Positions 17,377-25,929 of a DNA stretch of 64,000 nucleotides are shown in pieces; the first letter of the stretch is position 1, and every line of letters starts with the position of its first letter. This DNA comes from Streptomyces aculeolatus (GTDB lineage Bacteria; Actinomycetota; Actinomycetes; Streptomycetales; Streptomycetaceae), in assembly GCF_020400605.1 (NCBI RefSeq), contig NZ_JAINRD010000034.1:1-64000 (forward strand), given 5' to 3'. The notes beneath the pieces were generated by a model. The model ran no database searches. It had not been told where the DNA came from and saw only the letters and a program-made list of their open reading frames with translations. Position numbers and translations under genes: made by a program.

Positions 17377-19368
17377 ATGACCGTCGATGCCCCGCAGTTG
17401 GAGATTCGCTTTCGGGGCCGGGTGATCGAGCACCTCGGTATAGACATGTACCAGTCACCAGTGGCTGCGATCGCCGAGTTGGTCTCGAATGCATGGGATG
17501 CGGACGCGACCATCGTGAACATCACTTTACCGGACAGGGCCTCAGCCCCCGACGCAGTGATCACTATCGGCGACGACGGAGAGGGGATGACGCTCCAGCA
17601 GTGCCAAGACCGCTTCCTCAACGTCGGTTACGACCGCCGGAAGGATAGGTCCTCCATCTCGACCCCGTCGGGACGTCCCATGATGGGGCGCAAAGGTATA
17701 GGCAAGTTCGCCGGTTTCGGCATAGCGCGTTTCGTTGAGGTCGACACGACGAGTAAGGAGACGGGAGAGCGCACTGTCTTCCGACTCGACGCACGACAGT
17801 TGATCGACGAAGGGGATGGTTACGTCGACAGTGAGCCGCTGAAAGTCCACGTCAAGTCCCATGATGCACCGCGCGACGACCGACGCGCGAAGCATGGCAC
17901 GACCGTCACTCTGAGCGATCTGAGCCTCAAGGCAACGCCGAATGCAGATCGTTTCCGAACGAGCATGGCTCGCCGATTCCTCCTGCTAGAACGAGCTGAC
18001 CAATTCACAGTACGGGTCAACGGCGAGCGCATTTCGGAGATAGACGACGTTGAGAAAATCGAGTTCTCTTTCCCACAGGACTACGAGAAACACGGCTTGA
18101 ACGCTCCGGCCGGCCTTACCATCGAGAACGGCTGGGGCGTTGAGCAACTCCACGACGGCAACAAAATCCGCTGGAGGTTCGTCTTCTATAAGGAACCAAT
18201 CGGTGACGAGGAGCTGGCTGGCGTCTCGGTCTTCAGTCATTACAAGCTCGCCCAGCGACCGTTTCTCTTCAATCTGACCGGTGGACTCGGAGGCCAACAA
18301 GGAACCCACTACCTGTCCGGTCGGGTCGAAGCAGATTATCTGGATGAGCAAAAAAAGGACTTGATCTCGACTGAGAGACAGCGTGTCAACTGGGATGTCG
18401 AGCAGTCAAAGCCGCTTCTCGAATGGGGCCAGAAACGGGTCCAGGAACTTCTTCGCACATGGAAGGACCTACGCGCTCAAGGCAAGGTTGACGCCATCCG
18501 TGGGCGCGTGAGGCCATTTTCCCAGCGGCTCGCTCAGCTTGAACGACCCGAGCGAAGAATCGTCGACAATGCGCTGCATTCTCTCGCTAAGGTGCCATCA
18601 CTCACTCAGGACCAATTCTCCGACCTAGCCGAGGGCATATTGACGGCGTGGGAAGGAGGCCGTCTCAAAAATCTTATCGACGACCTCGCGCAGACAGAGT
18701 CGATGGACGCGGACAAGTTGGTGCAGATTCTGAGCGACTCTCAGGTAATGAGCGCCCTTCACGCGGCAGAGCGCGTCAAGGGTCAGCTCAACCTGATCTC
18801 GGGACTGGAAGAACGCATAAGGCGACAAGAGCTAGAGCTCAAGGTGCGCGACTACATCGCACAGCACCCATGGCTCGTCTCACCACAGTGGGAGACGTTC
18901 CAGGTCGAGCGCAGTATCGACGGCCTTTCCGAGGAGGTGGCTCGAATCGCGTACGGAGATTCATGGAACGCACGCGTCGACCTTGCGCTGTCCTCCGGAA
19001 ACCAACTGCTGGTCATCGAGCTCATGCGACCGGGGCTCAAAATCGACTGGGATCATCTGAACCGCTATGAGCGGTACGTCACGAGGCTACGCAACGCTAT
19101 CACCGCCGGCGATTCCCGGTTCACCATGGTTTCAGGACTCCTCGTCGCCGATAAGATCGACAGGAACGCGGACGTTATGACCAAAGTTCATGCCCTGCGG
19201 TCGGATGACATGGATGCCAAAGATTGGGCAGGCCTCCTCCGTGGCGCGCGCAGTCAGTGGAAGGACTACTTCGACATTCTGTATCGGCGAGCACCTGGCG
19301 ATGCCCGCATGATGCGGCTCGCCGACGAATCGTCTGAGGATTACGCGCGCCTCGACGAGGGTGAATAG
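17377..19368 (+). CDS. MORC-like GHKL ATPase with nuclease-like C-terminal domain
   Basis: A 663-residue protein. The N-terminal 200 residues form a GHKL (Hsp90/MutL/MORC) ATPase: N-box IAELVSNAWDADA, G1 box ITIGDDGEGM, G2 box GRKGIGKFAGFGIA. A long central region with helical segments follows. The C-terminal 150 residues look like a PD-(D/E)XK nuclease fold: RVDLALSSGNQLLVIEL followed by MRPG, where the usual Lys of ExK is Met. Established knowledge: MutL/MORC-like ATPases occur in restriction-type gene clusters. It faces the rest of the locus and ends 20 bp from the DUF6339-like stop. Codon use is visibly less GC-rich than in the flanks. The ATG follows an AGGGAG site. Confidence 0.85.
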   Translation: MTVDAPQLEIRFRGRVIEHLGIDMYQSPVAAIAELVSNAWDADATIVNITLPDRASAPDAVITIGDDGEGMTLQQCQDRFLNVGYDRRKDRSSISTPSGRPMMGRKGIGKFAGFGIARFVEVDTTSKETGERTVFRLDARQLIDEGDGYVDSEPLKVHVKSHDAPRDDRRAKHGTTVTLSDLSLKATPNADRFRTSMARRFLLLERADQFTVRVNGERISEIDDVEKIEFSFPQDYEKHGLNAPAGLTIENGWGVEQLHDGNKIRWRFVFYKEPIGDEELAGVSVFSHYKLAQRPFLFNLTGGLGGQQGTHYLSGRVEADYLDEQKKDLISTERQRVNWDVEQSKPLLEWGQKRVQELLRTWKDLRAQGKVDAIRGRVRPFSQRLAQLERPERRIVDNALHSLAKVPSLTQDQFSDLAEGILTAWEGGRLKNLIDDLAQTESMDADKLVQILSDSQVMSALHAAERVKGQLNLISGLEERIRRQELELKVRDYIAQHPWLVSPQWETFQVERSIDGLSEEVARIAYGDSWNARVDLALSSGNQLLVIELMRPGLKIDWDHLNRYERYVTRLRNAITAGDSRFTMVSGLLVADKIDRNADVMTKVHALRSDDMDAKDWAGLLRGARSQWKDYFDILYRRAPGDARMMRLADESSEDYARLDEGE

Positions 19369-19383
19369 GCTGGTAGCCAGCCT
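19367..19383. terminator. Bidirectional hairpin between convergent island genes
   Basis: AGGCTGG-TAG-CCAGCCT, a perfect 7-bp stem with a 3-nt loop, starts in the stop codon of the GHKL gene. The opposite gene ends at 19388. The placement suits a two-way terminator. Confidence 0.55.
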
Positions 19384-19387
19384 TGCT

Positions 19388-20161
19388 CTAGCTACTCAGT
19401 GCTCGGCGGACATCAGCGCGCACACCCCGTACGAGCTGGACGAGTTCCGCCTCGGACGCCGCATCGACGTCGACGAATGCGGTCAGTCGAAGGACACGCG
19501 CGAGCATCTGACGCAACATCTCACGTGACGTTTGACCGTCCTCGGCGACGGAGTCATCGCGATGAGCGCGGACGAGCGCACGCACAAGGGCTGGTGATCC
19601 CGCGAGGCCGACCCGTCGGGCCATGATGTGGTCTAGGTCGGCCTCGCCCAGCACCGGGAGCAACTCATACGGGTCCTCTTGTTCCGGGTCGCGCAGAACA
19701 TGTGCGCGGGTCCACAGCCGCGCGAACACGTGGCGCGTGAGGTCCGTACCCTTGAAACGGTCGGCCACGTACCGCCCATCGGAACGGGCAGGCCATCTCC
19801 ACACACTCACATCGGGCAGAAGGACCAAGGAAAGAAACGCCCAGACCTGCCGCTGGGCGGCCTCCCCGGGCGCCATCCGACTTTGTTCGTAGAGTACCCG
19901 CGCCGTGCGGCGGTCGAACTCGTTTCGTTGCGCGATGTTCGGAGTGTTCGGAAAATTGTGTTCTGCGGCTACGGAAAGGATCGACCGGCGCAGTCGCTCG
20001 AGATCGCCACGTGAAACACGCTGGCCGCCGCTGGCGGCGAACACCGCCCGCTGTGAATGGGTTGCAGCCACATTTTCGTGGGCCCCGGGAGGAACCTTGT
20101 GCAGCATGCGGAAGAGGCGATCGGTCTCGGCGGGCAGCAGCCTCGGATATAGAACGCTCAT
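19388..20161 (-). CDS. DUF6339-like protein of the island operon
   Basis: A 257-residue, mostly helical soluble protein beginning MSVLYPRLLPAETDRLF. I recognise a likeness to proteins labelled DUF6339, found near restriction-type genes, but only loosely. A conserved-looking block VWAFLSLVLLPDVSVWRWP sits near residue 130, followed by RHVFARLWTRAHVL. No nuclease, ATPase or HTH motif is visible. Its ATG overlaps the stop of the upstream gene by four bases (ATGA), so the two are almost surely translated together. It is the last gene of the minus-strand set. Confidence 0.72.
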   Translation of the reverse strand: MSVLYPRLLPAETDRLFRMLHKVPPGAHENVAATHSQRAVFAASGGQRVSRGDLERLRRSILSVAAEHNFPNTPNIAQRNEFDRRTARVLYEQSRMAPGEAAQRQVWAFLSLVLLPDVSVWRWPARSDGRYVADRFKGTDLTRHVFARLWTRAHVLRDPEQEDPYELLPVLGEADLDHIMARRVGLAGSPALVRALVRAHRDDSVAEDGQTSREMLRQMLARVLRLTAFVDVDAASEAELVQLVRGVRADVRRALSS

Positions 20162-21102
20162 GTCAGCACCTCTCGCGGAAAACCTATGCCGGCATGGACG
20201 TAGGCGCGGAATCGTGAGGGATCCCGCCGCCGCTCATCACGCAACCGATTGATCGAGTCATCGAGGCTTTCAGCCGGCCTGGCGAGATACGTCCGGATCA
20301 GTGCCCTTACGAGGCCTGCCATCGTCAGTTCTTCCCCACCGTCGACGTCGCCGTCTGCAATTTCGCTTTCTGCGAAGGCATCGTCGTCCAACGCCCTCCC
20401 CACCAGGTCGGTGACGATGTCGACCTCCAAGAAAGCCCACAGCGGAGTCGGCGCAATCGATCCCGTCCTCTCCGCTTCCATGGCCTTTCTCACGGCAGCG
20501 TTGTCGGTGTTGAGCAAAACGAGCAGACTGCCCATGGCGGCTTGCTGCCAGTCTCCGCCGTCCATACTCACGTACCACGCAGAACGCTCCGGCAATCCGG
20601 CCTCACGGAAGGAGACAGGCGCGACGGGGAGCAGACCGGCCGCGCCTTCCAAGTGAACACCGACCTGGTCGCTCCAGAGAACAGACCCCGGACGCCACGC
20701 GACAAACGGATCCGTGTAAGGAAGTTGCTCCCCGAGTTCAAGAAGCGTCTCGACGATCAATCTTCCGCCGAGTTCCTCACCCGTTGCGGTGACGGTGAGT
20801 TCGACAGCGGTCTTCCCGCCGCATGCCCGAAATCGCTCACTGAACAGCGTCCGACGGATCAGGGACGTCGAAGGCCAGCATCGGACGCTGAGTCGGAAGA
20901 GAACATCTGCAGGAAGTCCACAGTCCTCCTCGACGCCGTTCACATCGATCTGGATGAGGCGCGACATCGTCACGTCGGTGTTGCAGTCCCAGTGGGGGAG
21001 GCCATGCGGCAGCAAATCTCCCATAGCATCGCTGCCGAGTCGCCACGCTTCCGCGTAGACGCGCTCCTGTGGTCGACGGTACGGCCATGCGCGGACGATC
21101 AT
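20158..21102 (-). CDS. Unknown protein of the island operon
   Basis: A 314-residue protein that I do not recognise. It starts MIVRAWPYRRPQERVYAEAW and has an N-terminal half rich in strands (VTMSRLIQIDVNGVEEDCGL, AVELTVTATGEELGGRLIVE) and a C-terminal acidic segment (EIADGDVDGGEEL) before a helical end containing RALIRTYLARPAESLDD. The start is ATG 21102, which overlaps the stop of the second GHKL gene by four bases; its own stop overlaps the DUF6339-like start in the same way. Such tight coupling suggests the three proteins are needed in fixed proportions or act as a complex. No signal peptide or membrane helix is seen. Confidence 0.72.
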   Translation of the reverse strand: MIVRAWPYRRPQERVYAEAWRLGSDAMGDLLPHGLPHWDCNTDVTMSRLIQIDVNGVEEDCGLPADVLFRLSVRCWPSTSLIRRTLFSERFRACGGKTAVELTVTATGEELGGRLIVETLLELGEQLPYTDPFVAWRPGSVLWSDQVGVHLEGAAGLLPVAPVSFREAGLPERSAWYVSMDGGDWQQAAMGSLLVLLNTDNAAVRKAMEAERTGSIAPTPLWAFLEVDIVTDLVGRALDDDAFAESEIADGDVDGGEELTMAGLVRALIRTYLARPAESLDDSINRLRDERRRDPSRFRAYVHAGIGFPREVLT

Positions 21103-23006
21103 CTGGGCCTCACCACACTGATCTCGACGAGAACGTCGGCTAAGGCCGACACGATCAGCTCTACTTCTGCGGGCCCATCGGTGTGCCGGAGGGTGGCCCC
21201 GCGAACGGTCACCCCACCTGGGAGTCGCCAACCCAGTATCTCAGGGGCCGGTGCCCCTAGGGGGACTCCGTCTTCCGCACGCCCCTCCCCCGTCAGGACC
21301 TTCACTACGCCCTCAAGCACATCCGGGCCGTCTACCTGTACCTGCTGAAGCAGCACCGGACGACCGGCGAGAACATCGAACCTCGGTATCGATATGAGGA
21401 CCGGGTTGCGAGTCCGCTTCTCTGCCCCCGAAGCGGACTGTTCCGCACCGGCCGCCGCTCGATTCGTCGCGTCCTCCCGCAGAACACCTGCCAGGCCATC
21501 GCCGGACACTGCACGTGAAGTTCCCGGAGTCGACGGGGCATCGGGTACCGCGGTACCTGTGCCACCGGGTCCGGCGAGCAGGTGCCCGAGACGCTGTGCC
21601 ACGGACCCGATCGCAAACTCACCGACCTTGAGACCGCGCCGGGCCTCCGCACCGCTCAATGTGTCGCATCGTTCCCGCAACCGTCTCCCAGCAGTGCGAA
21701 CAAAGGTGGCCTCCCTACCCTTCAGTTGCTGATACTCCCAGCCATCATGGGTCGGAGGCTCCGCGCGCGCGAACGTATCATCAAGATCTGGAACAATCTT
21801 GAAAACTCCAGCGTACCCTGCGTCAGGGTTAGAGCGAGGAGGGCCTTCGAAGTACTGCGTGACAAGCTCAGGACCGCGCAGCAGGCACACATGGTGGGGG
21901 GAACCGTCGATCCCCAACTCACGGGCGGCCGGTGACGTGACTCGTGCGCCAAAGGTGTATTCGTAGGAGAAGGTGCCGAGATCCTTACGTGGCTTACCAC
22001 ATGCCAACATCTCGCCGGGCCCGTCGATAGACTTGCGGTAAGCAGCAGCGTAATACGCCAGAGCAGCGTCCTGGGTAGGCGACGGAACAGGGATGGAAAC
22101 TCCGTTGCCGATCACAGTCGCTGTCATTCGGACCGACCGCTCCGTCAGCATGATGGGCCAAAGGTTCCACGCGATAGAGTCGGCCAGATATTGGCTCGCG
22201 TCAGCGACCGTCAACTCCTCGGCGTGATCAGCAACCGGCAACGTCGGATCGGTTAGGTCAGGATCTACTACGATCAGAGTGGTTCCGGTCTCGTCTCCGT
22301 GAAAACCTCGCAGGCCCAGGCTGTGCGCAACCGTATCCGCCTGTTCGTTGCGAAGGGGCTCACAGTGATCCGTCTCCGGCATACCCCACCACTGGCGTCC
22401 TGTGTAGCGCCTCCCACCCTCCCAGAACGCTTCACGAACCCCCACGCCGATGAACCTCGACTCCAGTCTCCCGCTCTCATTTTCGAAGCGGGTGTACACG
22501 AGGACGCTGTGAGCACGGGAGAGTTGGTAGAGCGCGCCCTTGCCGTAGCCGAACGTTCCTCCCCGCGGACCGGCGGCCGTAATCCCTTCACGATCTCCGC
22601 TGTTCAGGACGAAGCGCAACCATTCACGTCGTTCACTGTGACCTGCGTCCGAGCGTGTGGGACCGCCGAGACCGACAGTCCCTCGGTCTTCGATCGCCAG
22701 GTACCGCATCGATCGGGCACGTGCGAGCCGACGGAAAGATCCGTCGCGGTCGGCTCCACGTTTTCCGCCGTCGGCGAAGAGCGAACGCCAAGCATTCACG
22801 TGACCCGCAGAAACCGTCCCCAGGTTGAGATCGAAGCTGACGAGGGATCGATCCGGCCGGCGGGCATCCCAGGAGTTCTGCGCTGCTTCTCGGACGAGCA
22901 TTGTGAGACGGCTGAGACGTGGCCGACCGAGCTGATCTAAAAGGCCGTCAGCAGTGATGCCCCCGTCCGCCCGAAACGGCTGGGCATACCAACCAGGTTG
23001 CTTCAC
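21099..23006 (-). CDS. Second GHKL-type ATPase of the island
   Basis: A 635-residue protein. The first 170 residues carry degenerate but readable GHKL boxes: N-box LVREAAQNSWDARRP, G1 YLAIEDRGTVGLGG, and G2 RGGTFGYGKGALYQLSRA. The middle (about 200-420) is unassigned, and a disordered Ala/Gly/Ser/Pro stretch (about 470-520) precedes a beta-rich C-terminus. It is clearly different from the plus-strand GHKL protein in the same island; the G1 box has the unusual DRGTVGLGG. The start is GTG 23006, overlapping the stop of a 54-codon ORF. It is probably an ATP-driven clamp or switch acting with the Z1 helicase; this is inference from neighbourhood. Confidence 0.8.
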   Translation of the reverse strand: MKQPGWYAQPFRADGGITADGLLDQLGRPRLSRLTMLVREAAQNSWDARRPDRSLVSFDLNLGTVSAGHVNAWRSLFADGGKRGADRDGSFRRLARARSMRYLAIEDRGTVGLGGPTRSDAGHSERREWLRFVLNSGDREGITAAGPRGGTFGYGKGALYQLSRAHSVLVYTRFENESGRLESRFIGVGVREAFWEGGRRYTGRQWWGMPETDHCEPLRNEQADTVAHSLGLRGFHGDETGTTLIVVDPDLTDPTLPVADHAEELTVADASQYLADSIAWNLWPIMLTERSVRMTATVIGNGVSIPVPSPTQDAALAYYAAAYRKSIDGPGEMLACGKPRKDLGTFSYEYTFGARVTSPAARELGIDGSPHHVCLLRGPELVTQYFEGPPRSNPDAGYAGVFKIVPDLDDTFARAEPPTHDGWEYQQLKGREATFVRTAGRRLRERCDTLSGAEARRGLKVGEFAIGSVAQRLGHLLAGPGGTGTAVPDAPSTPGTSRAVSGDGLAGVLREDATNRAAAGAEQSASGAEKRTRNPVLISIPRFDVLAGRPVLLQQVQVDGPDVLEGVVKVLTGEGRAEDGVPLGAPAPEILGWRLPGGVTVRGATLRHTDGPAEVELIVSALADVLVEISVVRPR

Positions 23007-23167
23007 ACATCGCCTCCGATCTTGTTCAGGACAGCTCCGCGAGCGACTAGCGTGGGGTGTCCTCCACGTACGGCAATGCAGTCACCTTCAGCGAGGGCGA
23101 CCGTCATCGTTGGTCGCCCTTCATCGGTTTGCTTAAGGTAAGTCATGAAGTGGTCACGTTTCGACAT
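23003..23167 (-). CDS. 54-aa ORF between Z1 helicase and second GHKL gene
   Basis: A small open frame beginning MSKRDHFMTYLKQTDEGRP and ending LVARGAVLNKIGGDV. It starts inside the last 14 bases of the Z1 gene and its TGA overlaps the GTG of the GHKL gene, so both edges fit an operon in which each gene is coupled to the next. The translation has a sensible composition (basic start, hydrophobic middle, no Arg/Pro scramble). No family is recognised. It could be a small partner protein or only a coupling leader. Confidence 0.55.
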   Translation of the reverse strand: MSKRDHFMTYLKQTDEGRPTMTVALAEGDCIAVRGGHPTLVARGAVLNKIGGDV

Positions 23168-25781
23168 CTTGATCCTGATCGAGGACACCGATGTCGTCTT
23201 CCTCGTCGTCTTCCGCAGCCGCGGGAAAGACCGTTGATAGGTCTGCCTGAACGAAGTCGTACTCGACTGCGAGGTCCCTGCCACCGGTCGGCTCCGGGAA
23301 GACCATCGCCGCACCCCAAACGATCTCACCCGGGGCATCAAGCGGTGCGCGGCCCTGCAGTGGGATCTCGACACCGCCCGTCCGACGCAGAGGCACGGGC
23401 GAAACCGCGTCGATCGGATACAACAGGAGAAGGCCACGTTCCGGCTCTTGCTGAACCCGCCACTTCTTGAGCTTGGAACGATTGATCTCCTTTTCACCTG
23501 GAGGGATGTGCAGATCCAACGCCTCGTCACGAGAACCCGTGAGTGTCTTGATGTCCGCTACGGGTGCGCGGTGGCTGGTGGATAGGCGAGTACGGGTCAC
23601 CGGGGCCACTGCGTCGCCGCTCGGCAGCACGACGTTGCGCTTCCCCTCCTCGACCGCCTTGCCCACGACGCCGATGTTCCAGCGTGTCAGCGCGCCCTTC
23701 TTGCTCCGACTCTCGATGTACTGACGCATCAACTCTCGCGGCGCGTCAACGGACTTGGAGTGAAACCTATAGGAATCGATGAACGCGAGAACGTGCTCCA
23801 GGGAGACATCGCGCCACAACACACGTCCATCGGCCACCGAGCTGTCAAGCCGCCCGTCGCCGTGAGCCTGCTGTAGCAGGCTCGTCACCGCAGTCTCGTT
23901 CCCTGCGTGCCATACCGTGTCTTCAGGCTCACACGGGAAGTATCGAGTTTCCACAAGCTGCCCACCGTATGATGCTGAAGCCCGCACGGCGTTCCTGGAC
24001 TTCGTCGGCGCCGTCACCCTCATCTTCGGATGACAGCGGATGCGAACGGCCAGTTCAAGGGGCGTGTGATGTTCGATGAGGTATCGATCGATCTCGACCC
24101 GCATCTCGGCCTCGACGGTTGCCAAGTGGGTGAACCACTGACGGGTCTCCTCGGGCATGTAGATGCGGGGAAGGTCTTCATACCCGGAGCGATAACCGAA
24201 CCAGCGGCCCATCTGCAGGAGAGTGTCGTACATATTGGAGGAGCGCACGAAATAGCTGACCACCAACCCTTCCAAGGTCAACCCTCTGGAAAGGGTGTTG
24301 CCACCGACGGCGATGACGTTTACCGGTCCGGAGTCGTAGTCGAGCCGTTCGCTGCTCCGGTAGTGGTCCATTACGATCTTCGTATCCGAAACGACCTGAG
24401 GCAAGCACTCAAGAATTTCGGTGAAAGCCGGTGTTTCTTTGCCCCATTCCCCGGCATCGACCCGTCGCGTCTCCTCCTCCCACAGATCGCGCAAGTCGTC
24501 GATGGTCCGGTCATTGGCACGCAATCCGGCGTCGAACTCGGCGCGTAGGGACTCAAGTACAGGGCGGTAGGCCTCGTGAACGCGCGTGTCGGAATGCGCA
24601 TGCACAAGCATAGAAGAATGCTGATCTCCCTGACCACGGTGGTGACGAGTCGCGGTGGCGAGCCAGAACCACATCACAGCCCGACGCAGCGAAACGGTCG
24701 CCGATGGGGCGAACTCGGATGCGCTGGCTCTGGTCGCCGGCCTAAGGCAGTCGAGTTCGTGCACCGGCACCGTTCTGATCATGTCGAGTCCGCCCGGGAC
24801 GTCGGCAGGATCCTCTCCGTCCAACGGATTGCGGCCGAACAGGGCTTCCGGCCCTTGATAGTCGTTGCCACGCTCAAGGCTGAGAATGAAATCTTGTGGA
24901 TAGAAATCCTCATCGTCCGACGGGTCGATGAGAAGGTTCGCGAACGGCGTCGCCGTGTATCCGATGTAGCAGGCCCTGGGAAGCCGGCCCATGACGTCTC
25001 GGATCAGAGGGTTGATCTTACGTGTCGCCGTGGTCGCTTGATCCGCCTCGTCGTCGATGATCAACGTAGGGCAGTGTCCAAGCTGCTCGCGAGCTTCCTC
25101 GAGCCAGTCCCGTAGCTTCCGGAGCACAGGTCCATTCTTTTTGACGACCAGTAGCAGCCACTGACTCCTGGATGCGATCAGGGATTGCGCGTTGGCAGGC
25201 GGGACGAAGTCATGCTCCGGCTTGGTGATCTGGTGCCACAACGGCGGGTTGAGGTTCACGACGTCACGTATCAGTCGCGTTTGCGTCTGCCGCCGTAGGG
25301 AGTTGGTCACCCCTGACAGGATGATGAACATCCGGTATCCACGGTCTGCGGCCTTGCAGATCACCGCGGTGAAGTTACTCGTCTTCCCGGACTGAACGTG
25401 GCCGAGGACGAGTCCGCGCGAGCGGAAGCTGTAGTTCGCCGGGTGATCGAGCATGGCGACGACACGGTCCGAAGCATCGTCGATCTTCTTGACCGCCTCC
25501 GGACCGAGCGAGCGGAGAAGCCGCTTCTCGTAGGCCGGCCAGTTCTTGTCATCCTCGCGCACTCCCGAGTACCACCGCGGCATGTCCTCACGGCCCAGGG
25601 CGAGCGGCGACCGTAGGCCAGCGATCTTAGTGGTCTCGGACTCATGCCGCCGGAGCAACTCCTCGATGAGCTCACCGGGCACCGAGAGGTCGCGTAAGGC
25701 CTGCGTGGCCTCGTGGGGCAGCCTGCCATCGATCATGGCTTGGAACTGCTTCCAAGCCGCTTCCGTCCTCGGATCGCCCAT
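23154..25781 (-). CDS. Z1-domain superfamily II helicase/ATPase
   Basis: An 875-residue protein. The N-terminal 100 residues are helical. Walker A reads LGHVQSGKTSNFTA (about residue 130) and Walker B IIDDEADQA (about 245), followed by YIGYTATPFANLL (motif III-like). The C-terminal half contains NVIAVGGNTLSRGLTLEGL and LLQMGRWFGYRSGY, which are the hallmarks of the Z1 domain that accompanies SF2 helicases. The family was defined in restriction-modification neighbourhoods with MutL/MORC-like ATPases. The last 25 residues are very acidic. I start it at ATG 25781, one codon after a GTG, because GAGG lies six bases before it. It is the first gene of the tight minus-strand operon. Confidence 0.87.
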   Translation of the reverse strand: MGDPRTEAAWKQFQAMIDGRLPHEATQALRDLSVPGELIEELLRRHESETTKIAGLRSPLALGREDMPRWYSGVREDDKNWPAYEKRLLRSLGPEAVKKIDDASDRVVAMLDHPANYSFRSRGLVLGHVQSGKTSNFTAVICKAADRGYRMFIILSGVTNSLRRQTQTRLIRDVVNLNPPLWHQITKPEHDFVPPANAQSLIASRSQWLLLVVKKNGPVLRKLRDWLEEAREQLGHCPTLIIDDEADQATTATRKINPLIRDVMGRLPRACYIGYTATPFANLLIDPSDDEDFYPQDFILSLERGNDYQGPEALFGRNPLDGEDPADVPGGLDMIRTVPVHELDCLRPATRASASEFAPSATVSLRRAVMWFWLATATRHHRGQGDQHSSMLVHAHSDTRVHEAYRPVLESLRAEFDAGLRANDRTIDDLRDLWEEETRRVDAGEWGKETPAFTEILECLPQVVSDTKIVMDHYRSSERLDYDSGPVNVIAVGGNTLSRGLTLEGLVVSYFVRSSNMYDTLLQMGRWFGYRSGYEDLPRIYMPEETRQWFTHLATVEAEMRVEIDRYLIEHHTPLELAVRIRCHPKMRVTAPTKSRNAVRASASYGGQLVETRYFPCEPEDTVWHAGNETAVTSLLQQAHGDGRLDSSVADGRVLWRDVSLEHVLAFIDSYRFHSKSVDAPRELMRQYIESRSKKGALTRWNIGVVGKAVEEGKRNVVLPSGDAVAPVTRTRLSTSHRAPVADIKTLTGSRDEALDLHIPPGEKEINRSKLKKWRVQQEPERGLLLLYPIDAVSPVPLRRTGGVEIPLQGRAPLDAPGEIVWGAAMVFPEPTGGRDLAVEYDFVQADLSTVFPAAAEDDEEDDIGVLDQDQDVET

Positions 25782-25784
25782 CAC

Positions 25785-25929
25785 GCCTCACTGTAATATC
25801 ATGATCGATTCGCGCGCCACGTCGTGATTCGATGTGTCGATGAGGTACGAATATCACGCTACTCGCTGACATCGACGGGTGATGGGAAAAGAAGGGGTAC
25901 ACATGACGTGAAACGCGCTCAGAAGGCGT
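25785..25929 (-). promoter_or_regulatory. AT-rich promoter region of the Z1 operon
   Basis: This 145-bp gap between the methyltransferase stop and the Z1 start is much richer in A+T than the surroundings. On the minus strand it has GTGATATT (25857-25850) and ATGATATT (25802-25795), like the inverted repeat before the plus-strand GHKL gene. AAGGCG (25923-25928) and CGCCTT (25944-25949) can form a hairpin across the methyltransferase stop. Confidence 0.4.
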
